A DNA stretch of 64,000 bases from Frigoribacterium sp. PvP032 (lineage in GTDB: Bacteria > Actinomycetota > Actinomycetes > Actinomycetales > Microbacteriaceae), in the NCBI RefSeq assembly GCF_017833035.1, contig NZ_JAFIBM010000001.1, positions 806,001 to 870,000 on the forward strand, read 5' to 3'. The position numbers and the translations under genes were made by a program. The notes beneath the pieces are model-generated. The model saw only the letters and a list, made by a program, of their open reading frames with translations, did no database searches and was not told the origin of the DNA. Positions 8,382 through 16,600 of this stretch are shown here, piece by piece. Numbering within the stretch: position 1 is the first letter of the stretch; each line of letters begins with the position of its first letter.

Positions 8382-8402
8382 GTAGGTAAGGCTATCCTTA
8401 CC
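8382..8402. promoter_or_regulatory. Shared iron box and back-to-back leaderless promoters for hmuT and hmuU
   Basis: The sequence at 8382-8400 (GTAGGTAAGGCTATCCTTA) agrees with the 19-bp IdeR/DtxR consensus at about 15 positions. It lies between the hmuT ATG (8381) and the hmuU GTG (8405). On the plus strand TATCCT (8393-8398) is a -10 hexamer ending 6 nt before GTG. On the minus strand TAGCCT ends 7 nt before ATG. Both hexamers lie inside the box, so one bound dimer pair would block both genes. Leaderless transcription is inferred from the spacing. Confidence 0.85.
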
Positions 8403-8404
8403 GA

Positions 8405-9520
8405 GTGTCCCTCCGCATCGACCATCGCACCGACGACCACGTCGACCCGCGCACGGCCCGCCGTCTCGACCACCGCACCCGGCACCGCCGGCTGGTCTCG
8501 CTCACCCTCGTCGTGCTGGTGGTCCTCGTGGTCGTCGTGGCGGTGCTCTCGGCCGGCATCGGGCAGTACCCGGTCGCCCCACGCGACGTCGTCGGCGCGG
8601 TGCTGAGGGCCTGGGGCGCAGGAGGCGCCCCCAGCGACCCCGACGCCCGCTTCGTCGACCAGGTGGTCACCGGCATCCGGCTGCCGCGGGTGGCCCTCGC
8701 CCTCGTGGTGGGCGCCGCGCTCGCCGCCGCCGGCACGCTGATGCAGGCCGTGTTCGCGAACCCGCTGGCCGAGCCCGCGGTGATCGGGGTCAGCTCCGGG
8801 GCCGCACTCGGTGCCTCCTCGACGGTGGTGTTCGGCTGGGTGTCGGCCGGTCTCTGGGTGACGCCGACGGCGGCCTTCGCGTGCGGGCTCGTCACGACCC
8901 TGCTGGTCTACGGCCTCTCGCGCTCTGGCGGCAGGACCGAGGTCGTCACGCTCGTCCTCACGGGCATCGCCGTCAACGCGGTCGCGGGGGCCGGGATCGC
9001 GCTGCTGACGTTCCTCGCCGACACCCAGGCGCGCGAGCAGATCGTCTTCTGGCAGATGGGCAGCATCAACGGGGCGCTCTGGTCCGACGTCGCGGTGGCC
9101 CTGCCGATCGTCGTCGTCGGCGTGGGAGGCGCCGCCCTGCTGGTGCGGAAGCTCGACCTGCTGGCCCTCGGGGAGCGGAGCGCCGCGCACCTCGGCGTCG
9201 ACGTCGAGCGCCTGCGGATCGTCGCCATCGTGCTCGTCGCCCTGCTCGTCGGGGCCGGGGTCGCGTTCACCGGCATCATCGCGTTCGTCGGGCTCGTGGT
9301 GCCGCACCTGCTGCGCATGATCGTCGGCCCGTCGCACGGCGGGCTGCTCGCGACCAGCACGGTCGCGGGGGCGCTGCTCGTGCTCGTGGCCGACACCGCG
9401 GCCCGCGTCGTCGTGCCGAACGCCGACCTGCCGCTCGGGCTGCTGACCTCGCTCGTCGGCGGGCCGTTCTTCTTCTGGCTGCTGCGGCGCACGCGGCGCC
9501 GGGCCGGGGGCTGGGCGTGA
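8405..9520 (+). CDS. hmuU: Haem ABC transporter permease (FecCD family)
   Basis: The protein has 371 residues and starts at GTG 8405, six bases after a -10-like hexamer. Typical FecCD features are present: IRLPRVALALVVGAALAAAGTLMQAVFANPLAEPAVIGVSSGAALG, EQIVFWQMGSINGALW, and GAGVAFTGIIAFVGLVVPHLLRMIVGPSH, the motif that contacts the ATPase. About ten membrane spans can be traced. It forms the haem channel with HmuV and receives haem from HmuT. The stop codon overlaps the GTG of hmuV by four bases. An acidic/His-rich stretch at the N-terminus before the first span is a small extension. Confidence 0.95.
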   Translation: MSLRIDHRTDDHVDPRTARRLDHRTRHRRLVSLTLVVLVVLVVVVAVLSAGIGQYPVAPRDVVGAVLRAWGAGGAPSDPDARFVDQVVTGIRLPRVALALVVGAALAAAGTLMQAVFANPLAEPAVIGVSSGAALGASSTVVFGWVSAGLWVTPTAAFACGLVTTLLVYGLSRSGGRTEVVTLVLTGIAVNAVAGAGIALLTFLADTQAREQIVFWQMGSINGALWSDVAVALPIVVVGVGGAALLVRKLDLLALGERSAAHLGVDVERLRIVAIVLVALLVGAGVAFTGIIAFVGLVVPHLLRMIVGPSHGGLLATSTVAGALLVLVADTAARVVVPNADLPLGLLTSLVGGPFFFWLLRRTRRRAGGWA

Positions 9521-10395
9521 GGGCCGGGAGCTCGGCGGCCGTGGCCGCCGAGCGCGAGATCCCCGCCGCCGCCCTGCGCGTCCGCGGCCTCGGGGTCGAG
9601 CTCGAGGGCACGACGATCCTCGACGGCGTCGACCTCGACGTCGCCCCCGGCGAGGTCGTGGCCCTGCTCGGCCCGAACGGCGCGGGCAAGTCGACCCTGC
9701 TCGGCTGCGTGGCCGGCGATGTCGCGGCCGCTCGCGGCACCGTGGAGCTGGACGGGCGCCTCCTCGGCTCGTTCAGCTCCGGTGAGCGGGCCCGTCGTCG
9801 CGGCGTCATGACGCAGGAGGCGCACGTCGCGTTCCCCTTCACGGTCGCGGAGGTCGTCGCGCTCGGCCGTGCCCCGTGGTCGCGCAGCCCGGAGGCGGAC
9901 CGCGACGACGCCGTCGTCGACGAGGTGCTCGCCGCGACGGACACGACGGCGTTGCGCGACCGGCGGTTCCCGTCGCTGTCGGGGGGCGAGCGCGCCCGGG
10001 CCTCGTTCGCACGGCTGCTGGCACAACGGACGCCCGTGCTGCTGCTCGACGAGCCCACCGCCGCCCTCGACCTCGGCCACCAGGAGCAGCTGCTCGCCAC
10101 GCTCTGCGACCTCGCCTCGGCGGGCGCCTCCGTCGTCGTGGTGCTGCACGACCTCAGCCTCGCTGCGGCCTGGGCCGACCGGCTCGTGCTGCTCGAGCGG
10201 GGCCGCGTGGTCGCGGCGGGGACACCGGCCGAGGTGCTCACTGCCGAGCGGGTGTCGCAGGTGTACGGCCACCCGGTGACGATCGTGCCCGACCCGTCGA
10301 CCGGGGCGCCGCTCGTCGTGCCGGTGCGCGTGCACGGCGGGTCGCGCGAGCTACACCCCCGGACCCGCAGTACACCCCCTGTTCCGAGGGTGTAG
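9517..10395 (+). CDS. hmuV: Haem ABC transporter ATP-binding protein
   Basis: The protein has 292 residues and starts at GTG 9517, overlapping the hmuU stop. ABC motifs are complete: Walker A GPNGAGKST, Q-loop MTQEAH, signature LSGGE, Walker B VLLLDEPTAALD and the switch histidine in VVVLHDLS. It matches HmuV-type ATPases that power haem import. The last 15 or so residues (RELHPRTRSTPPVPRV) are encoded inside a large inverted repeat that spans the stop codon. The real conserved protein may end slightly earlier, with the tail gained by read-in to the terminator. Confidence 0.94.
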   Translation: MRAGSSAAVAAEREIPAAALRVRGLGVELEGTTILDGVDLDVAPGEVVALLGPNGAGKSTLLGCVAGDVAAARGTVELDGRLLGSFSSGERARRRGVMTQEAHVAFPFTVAEVVALGRAPWSRSPEADRDDAVVDEVLAATDTTALRDRRFPSLSGGERARASFARLLAQRTPVLLLDEPTAALDLGHQEQLLATLCDLASAGASVVVVLHDLSLAAAWADRLVLLERGRVVAAGTPAEVLTAERVSQVYGHPVTIVPDPSTGAPLVVPVRVHGGSRELHPRTRSTPPVPRV

Positions 10396-10417
10396 CGCGG
10401 GGCAGGGGGTGTAGCTC
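10348..10417 (+). terminator. Nested inverted repeat spanning the hmuV stop codon
   Basis: Outer arms GAGCTACACCCCC (10348-10360) and GGGGGTGTAGCTC (10405-10417) are perfect 13-bp inverted repeats. Inner arms TACACCC (10371-10377) and GGGTGTA (10388-10394) form a second stem. The TAG stop (10393-10395) lies in the inner stem. There is no T tail. It probably terminates the hmuUV transcript, although four repeats of the same (G)GGTGTA core could also be protein-binding half-sites. Confidence 0.6.
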
Positions 10418-10463
10418 GGCCGTCGCGCGCGCCGATACTGTCGACGGAGACCCGAGGAGGCCC

Positions 10464-11669
10464 ATGAGCACGCCCGCACCAGCCGACGCACCCGTGCCGG
10501 AGAGCACACGCGAGCGCTGGGACCACGTCGTCGTCGGCGCCGGCGTGATCGGCGCGGCGACCGCGCGGGCCCTCGCCCGACTCGGCGGCAGCAGCGGCGG
10601 CGGCAGCGACGGCGGCGCCCGCGTGCTGCTCGTCGAGCAGTTCGGCCGCGGCCACGACCGCGGCTCGTCGCACGGCGCCAGCCGGATCTTCCGTCGCGGC
10701 TACACCGCCGACGACTGGGTCGGGCTCACCGGCGACGCGATCGCGGCCTGGCAGCAGCTCGAGGCCGAGACGGGCCGCACCCTGCTCGACTTCACCGGCG
10801 CCCTCGACCACGGCGACCCTGTCGTGCTCGACGAGATCCAGGCGGCGCTCGAGCGCGGCGGCGTCGCCCACGAACGCCTCACCCCCGACGAAGCCGGCGC
10901 GCGCTGGCCGGGCCTCCGCTTCGACACGAGCGTGTTGTTCCACGCGCAGGCGGGCCGGGTCCGCTCGGCCGACGCGGTCGAGGCGCTGCTCGACAGCGCC
11001 GCCGCCGCGGGCGCCGAGCTCCGCTTCGAGACCGCCCTCGCGGGGATCGAGACCGAAGGCGGCGACGTCGTGCTCCGTCTCGAGGGCGCAGGAGGCGCCT
11101 CCTCGACGGTCGTGTCGACCAGCGTCGTGCTGGCGGTCGGCTCCTGGGCGCACTACCTCGCCGGCGATCTCGTGAGGCGCGGGGGAGCGTCGCTGCCCGA
11201 GGTCAGGGTCACGCAGGAGGAGCCCGCCCACTTCGCGACGGAGCTGCCCGACGACGCCTGGCCGAGCTTCGTGCACCACCCGACCGACCCGGCGCTGCGG
11301 GCCAGGGTCAGCACGATCTACGGGCTGCTCACCCCGGGCGAGGGCGTCAAGGTCGGGACCCACGGCACCGGTCGCGAGGTGCACCCCGACGCCCGCCTGC
11401 CGTCGCCCGGCGCGGACGGCCAGGCCGTGCTCCGCGACTACGTCTCCCAGTGGGTGCCCGGGGTCGACGTCGACACGCTCGCGCCGATCAGCTGCCTCTA
11501 CGACACGACCCCGACGGAGGACCCGGTGCTCGACCGAGTCGGCTCCGTCACGGTCGCGACGGGGTTCTCGGGGCACGGCTTCAAGTTCGGCGCCGTCTTC
11601 GGCGAGCTGCTGGCGGGGGTCGCGACAGGGACTCCCGCACCCGAGCGGTTCCGGCTGCGGCGCGGCTGA
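10464..11669 (+). CDS. Sarcosine oxidase / N-methyltryptophan oxidase-like FAD enzyme
   Basis: The protein has 401 residues; ATG 10464 follows GAGGAGG. The N-terminal Rossmann motif VVVGAGVIGAATARALA binds FAD, followed by the family segment GSSHGASRIFRRGY. ISCLYDTTPTEDPVLDR near residue 344 carries the Cys that holds FAD covalently in monomeric sarcosine oxidases, and ATGFSGHGFKFG is the conserved C-terminal signature. It is expected to oxidise a secondary N-methyl amine such as sarcosine to the amine, formaldehyde and H2O2. A Gly/Ser/Asp-rich insert (about residues 43-53) interrupts the first beta-alpha unit, which is unusual. Family is firm; substrate is open. Confidence 0.88.
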   Translation: MSTPAPADAPVPESTRERWDHVVVGAGVIGAATARALARLGGSSGGGSDGGARVLLVEQFGRGHDRGSSHGASRIFRRGYTADDWVGLTGDAIAAWQQLEAETGRTLLDFTGALDHGDPVVLDEIQAALERGGVAHERLTPDEAGARWPGLRFDTSVLFHAQAGRVRSADAVEALLDSAAAAGAELRFETALAGIETEGGDVVLRLEGAGGASSTVVSTSVVLAVGSWAHYLAGDLVRRGGASLPEVRVTQEEPAHFATELPDDAWPSFVHHPTDPALRARVSTIYGLLTPGEGVKVGTHGTGREVHPDARLPSPGADGQAVLRDYVSQWVPGVDVDTLAPISCLYDTTPTEDPVLDRVGSVTVATGFSGHGFKFGAVFGELLAGVATGTPAPERFRLRRG

Positions 11670-11708
11670 ACCCGGTCGGGGCCTGGGCCTCGCGCCGCTC
11701 GTGCCTCG

Positions 11709-11930
11709 TCAGTCGTCCGTGGGCCTCCGCCTGCTGCCCTTGAGCCCCTGGGCGACGAACACGATGCCGACGACGAGCATCGGCAGCCCCGCCCACGGCG
11801 TGTCGAGTGCGAGGAACAGCGTGAGGCCGAGCACGCCGGACACCACCCCGATCCCGACGGCGTCGCTGCGCTTCTTCTCCTCCGCGGCGGCCTTCGCACT
11901 CGCCTCGGTCTCGGGTCGCTCGTCGTCCAT
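11709..11930 (-). CDS. Small two-helix membrane protein, hypothetical
   Basis: The protein has 73 residues with a charged, Lys/Glu-rich N-terminus, then two hydrophobic helices (about 26-42 and 49-64) and a basic end. No family was recognised. It is transcribed toward the flavoenzyme gene (39 bp between the two 3' ends) and its composition fits a real coding region. The function is unknown. Confidence 0.6.
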   Translation of the reverse strand: MDDERPETEASAKAAAEEKKRSDAVGIGVVSGVLGLTLFLALDTPWAGLPMLVVGIVFVAQGLKGSRRRPTDD

Positions 11931-12040
11931 CGCTCCAGGCTAGGCAGGCGCTCGCGTCCGATCCTCCCCCTCCCGACGGACCCGACGAGGAGGAGGTCGT
12001 CCCGACCGCCTCCGCGGTCGCGCCGCGTCCCTCCGCGATG

Positions 12041-12078
12041 GCGACAAGGCGACGCGATCTTCCGCGGAGGTTCGTCGC
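12041..12078. repeat. 38-nt hairpin repeat family, copy B
   Basis: The copy has the GCGACAAGGCGACG left end and GGAGGTTCGTCGC right end; the flanks CCGCGA and TCGCGG extend the stem. It sits 138 bp before copy C in the intergenic stretch 11931-12263. That stretch otherwise holds only a GC-rich filler with no recognisable gene. Confidence 0.8.
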
Positions 12079-12178
12079 TTTCGCGGAGGTTCGCGCGGCG
12101 ACTGCCGGCGCGGGCGGCGGGCAGCGGGAGCGGCGGAGCGCGGCCGCGGAGGTCGGGCGGGGGAGTCCCTCCGCGATA

Positions 12179-12216
12179 GCGACAAGGCGACGTGATGTTC
12201 CGCGGAGTCTTGTCGC
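12179..12216. repeat. 38-nt hairpin repeat family, copy C
   Basis: The copy has the GCGACAAGGCGACG left end and GGAGTCTTGTCGC right end. Its flanks are CCGCGATA on the left and TATCGCGG on the right, so the stem continues perfectly outward for eight more base pairs. It lies just past the 3' end of the FMO-like gene. Confidence 0.82.
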
Positions 12217-12263
12217 TATCGCGGAGGTTCGCGCGGCTGCGGACGGCGGCGGGCGGCGGCGCG

Positions 12264-13406
12264 TCAGCCGGCGGGGCCGAGCAGGTCGCGCGCGAGCTCG
12301 CGCACGGCGGCGCGACCCGCGCGGTTCGCGCCCACGGTCGACTGCGACGGCCCGAAGCCGATCAGGTGCACCCGCCGGTCCCGCGCCGCCCGGGTGCCGA
12401 CGATCGGCACGCCGCCGAGCGGCCCGCGCAGGTCTAGCCCGTCGAGGTGCCCGACGCTCGGCCGGAACCCCGTCGCCCACAGCACGGCGTCGACGCTCGT
12501 CGTCGAGCCGTCGGCCTCGACGACGTGCCGCGGACCCATCGCGGTGAACATCGGTCGGCGGGCGAGGGCTCCCCGGCGCTCGGCGTCGCGGGCGTACCCG
12601 GTCCAGATCAGCCCCGTGTACGACACGATGCTGCCGGGGAGGCGCCCCGCGGCTGCGTCCTCGGCGACCCGTCGCTCGACGTCGACGCCGTCCGAGCCCG
12701 ACGTGAAGTCGTGGTCGAGGAACACCGGCTCGCGCCGCGTGTACCAGAGCGTCGTCGCGACGCGGCTGATCTCGTCGAGCAGCTGCACCGCAGAGATCCC
12801 GCCGCCGACCACGGCGACCCGCTGCCCCGCGAACTCGGCCGCGGACACGTACTCGCGCGTGTGCAGCTGGCGACCCGTGAACGAGGAGGCGCCGGGCACG
12901 TCCGGCAGCACCGGCTCGTCCCAGGTGCCGGTCGCGTTCACCAGCGCAGACGTCGTCCACGTCCCGGCGTCGCTCGCGACCCGCAGCAGCCCGGCGGGGT
13001 GGTCGTCCACGGGCTCGACCCTCGTGACGTGCACGGGGCGGTGCACTCGCAGCTGCTCCGCCTCCTCGTAGGCGGCGAAGTACCGCGGCACGGCGACCCG
13101 GCTCGGCTCGGCCTCGTCGACGGGCGGCAGAGCCATGCCCGGCAGGTCGAAGATGCCGTTGACGGTGGCCATCCGCAGCGACTCCCAGCGGTGCTGCCAC
13201 GCGCCTCCTGGTGCCTCGCCGGCGTCGACGACGACGAACGTCGGCGGACCGTCGACGTCGACGTCGCCCGAGCCCGAGCCCGCGTCGACACGGTCCACAG
13301 CGGGCACGAAACCGCGCAGGCGCAGGTGGTGCGCCGCCGACAGCCCCGCCTGCCCGGCCCCCACGACGGTGACCGTCGCGTGCCGCAGGTCGTGGAGTGG
13401 GTGCAC
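12264..13406 (-). CDS. FMO-like FAD/NAD(P)-dependent oxidoreductase
   Basis: The protein has 380 residues. The FAD-binding motif is VVGAGQAGLSAAHHL near residues 14-28, and PGGAWQHRWESLRM fits the family pattern after the first domain. The NADPH-binding motif VAVVGGGISAVQLL lies at about 210-225, and DAVLWATGFRPS is the usual ATG motif near the C-terminus. This layout matches flavin-containing monooxygenase or thioredoxin-reductase-fold enzymes of the CzcO type. The substrate is unknown. It is a single gene on the minus strand, divergent from the giant surface-protein gene. Confidence 0.85.
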   Translation of the reverse strand: MHPLHDLRHATVTVVGAGQAGLSAAHHLRLRGFVPAVDRVDAGSGSGDVDVDGPPTFVVVDAGEAPGGAWQHRWESLRMATVNGIFDLPGMALPPVDEAEPSRVAVPRYFAAYEEAEQLRVHRPVHVTRVEPVDDHPAGLLRVASDAGTWTTSALVNATGTWDEPVLPDVPGASSFTGRQLHTREYVSAAEFAGQRVAVVGGGISAVQLLDEISRVATTLWYTRREPVFLDHDFTSGSDGVDVERRVAEDAAAGRLPGSIVSYTGLIWTGYARDAERRGALARRPMFTAMGPRHVVEADGSTTSVDAVLWATGFRPSVGHLDGLDLRGPLGGVPIVGTRAARDRRVHLIGFGPSQSTVGANRAGRAAVRELARDLLGPAG

Positions 13407-13653
13407 GGGTCCACGCTACGGCCGTGCTCCGCGAGGCCCGTCGCGCAGCCCGCCGAGCCCCCGAGGAGCACCCGCTCGCGCACCCCCATTCCGGGGGTCG
13501 ACCGCTCGGATCGGGGGACATGCGGCGAAATAGGACGAGCGATCCTCGCCGACGTGCCCTATCGTCGGCCAGGTAGCGAGTCTGCTGCCTCGGTCTCACC
13601 AACCGACGGCGCGGACGCCAACCACCGCTGCCATGAGGATCAGGAGCGAGTCC

Positions 13654-16600
13654 ATGAGGACTGAAGCACTCGCGCGCGCCGAAAAAGGGCGACCGACCGC
13701 GCACCGTCACCACTCCAGGGCGAAGCAGGGCGTTGCCGTGCTCACGGCTGCCCTGCTGGGCATCGGCGGCAGCGTGCTCGCCGCGGCCCCGGCCACGGCC
13801 GCCCCGACGGCATCGATCGCGGAGGGGAGATTCCTCGGCGGCACGGCCCTCGGGCTCGACCTGGACGCGGTCCTCGCCCTGGCGCCGGCGGCCGCCGTCA
13901 ACGCGGGAGGCGCGACGGTCACCCAGGCCACGCCGCTCGACGTGACCGTGCTGAACGCGGCGCGTGCCGATCTCGGCAACGGGCTCCAGCTGCTCGGGCC
14001 GAACGGCCTGCTCACGGTGGGCGCGATCAACCAGTACGCCCAGGCGAACCCGAACGGCAGCTCGCTCGCCGCCACCGGTGCCGTCACGAACGCGGGCGCG
14101 ATCGGCGTCGGCGGACAGGGCGGCGTGCCCCAGGCGAACGCGAGCCTGAACCTCGGCTCGTTGACCGGCGGGCAGGGCAACGCCCTGACGAACCTCCAGC
14201 TCACGACGGGCGCGCTCTCGGCCACGGCGGCGCAGGCAGCGGGGGCGAACGGCGCCCAGACCGGCGATTACGCCATCGCCGACCTCGACATCGCCCTCAC
14301 GAGCCCCGTGCTCGGGACGACGGTCAACGGACTCCGCACGACCGTCAACGGACTCCAGCCCGTGGTGAACGGGCTGCCGGCCCTGATCAGGGCGCTGCCG
14401 GGGGTCGGTCCGCTCGCGACGGTCACCGGTCTCCCCAACCTCACCACGATCACCAACTCGCTCACGACCGTGACCACCCCGAACGGCGGCATCACCGCCG
14501 ACCTGCGGACCGGCGCGATCACGATCGACGTGCCGCTCGCGCTGCAGGCCGAGGGGCTCGACCTGAACTCCCTCGACCCGAACACCGAGCTGCTGCCGCT
14601 CATCACGCAGGCGCTGACGAACCAGCTGCTGCCCGCGATCACGGTCGCGCTGCAGAACGTCGTGACCCAGCTCACGAACGGCATCAACGGCATCTCGGTG
14701 AGCGTCCTCGGGGTCCCCGTCGCACTCGCCGTCCTCGCCCCCGTGCTCAACCCGGTCATCGCCCAGGTCGTCGCCCCGGTCAACGCGGTGATCAGCACCC
14801 TCGGAGCGACCGTCGTCACGCCTCTGGCGAGCGCGCTCACCGCCGTCGTCTCACTGCGGGCCAACACGCAGGCCCGCGCCGGCGGGGTCTTCACGCAGGG
14901 CGCGCTCCGCGTGGGCCTGCTGGGCGGTCTCCAGGCCGGCACCGCCGTCGAGCTCGCCTCCGCCTCCGTCGGCCCGAACGCCGGCCCGCTCGCCGCGCCG
15001 ACGCTCACCGGCATCACGCCCGTCGAGGGTCCGGTCGCGGGCGGCACCTCCGTCACGCTCACCGGCACGACCTTCACCGCCGACTCGCGCGTGAGCGTCG
15101 ACGGCGGCGCGCCGATCACGCCCACGGCGGTCTCGGACGACGGCACCTCGCTCACCTTCGCCACGCCGGCCCACGCCGCAGGACCGGTGCCCGTCACCGT
15201 CACCACCGCGGTCGGCACCTCCGGACCGCAGACCTTCACGTACCTCGCGGTCCCCGCGATCACGGGCCTCACGCCCGCGCAGGGCCCCGTCGGAGGCGGC
15301 ACCTCGGTGACCGTCGCCGGCTCCGGCTTCATCGCGGGCTCGACGGTCTCGGTCGACGGCTCCGCGCCGATCACGCCCGACGCCGTCGCGGCCGACGGCA
15401 CCTCGCTGACGTTCACGACGCCGGCGCACGCGGTCGGCGGCGCGCCCGTCACCGTCACCACGCGCGGCGGCACCAGCGCCCCGCAGACCTTCACCTACCA
15501 GCCCGCACCCGCCGGCGCACCCGTCCTGACCGGCATCACGCCGGTCGAGGGCCCGGCAGGAGGCGGCACCGTCGTCACCCTCACCGGCACCGGCTTCACC
15601 GCAGGCTCCACGGTCTCGGTCGACGGCTCCGACCCGATCACGCCCGACACGATCGTCGGCGGCACGACGCTGACCTTCACGACGCCCGCCCACGTCGCCG
15701 GCCCCGTGCCGGTGACCGTCACGAACGGCACGGGCACCTCCGCGCCCCAGACGTTCACCTACCTCGCGCCTCCGCTCGCCGCTCCCGTCCTGGCCACGAT
15801 CGTCCCTGACGAGGGCCCGGTAGGAGGCGGCACCTCCGTCACGATCACCGGCACCGGCTTCACCGCCGGCTCGACGGTCTCGGTGGACGGGTCCGACCCG
15901 ATCACGCCCGACACGATCGACCCCGCAGGCACGTCGCTGACCTTCACGACGCCCGCGCACGTCGAGGGCACCGTCCCGGTGACGGTGACGAACGCCGGGG
16001 GCACGTCCGCCCCGCTGGACTTCACCTACACGCCCGCCCCGGCCGCAGCGCCGGTGCTGACCGACATCGATCCCGAGGTCGGTCCGGCAGGAGGCGGCAC
16101 CTCCGTCACGATCACCGGCACCGGCTTCACGGCGGGCTCGACGGTCTCGGTCGACGGCTCGGCCGCGATCACGCCCGACACGATCGACCCCGACGGCACC
16201 TCGCTGACGTTCACGACGCCCGCGCACGTCGAGGGCACCGTCCCCGTCACGGTGACGAACGCAGGCGGCACCTCCGCCCCGCTCGACTTCACCTACCAGC
16301 CCGCACCCGCCGCCGCGCCCGTGCTCGAGACCATCGACCCCGCCCAGGGCCCGGCAGGAGGTGGCACCTCCGTCACGATCACCGGCACCGGCTTCACGGC
16401 CGGCTCGACGGTCTCGGTCGACGGCTCCGGCCCGATCACGCCCGACACGATCGACCCCGCAGGCACGTCGCTGACGTTCACGACGCCCGCGCACGTCGAG
16501 GGCACCGTCCCCGTCACGGTGACGAGCACGGGCGGCACGTCCGCCCCGCTCGACTTCACCTACCAGCCGGCCCCGCCGACGGCGCCCGTGCTCGAGACCA

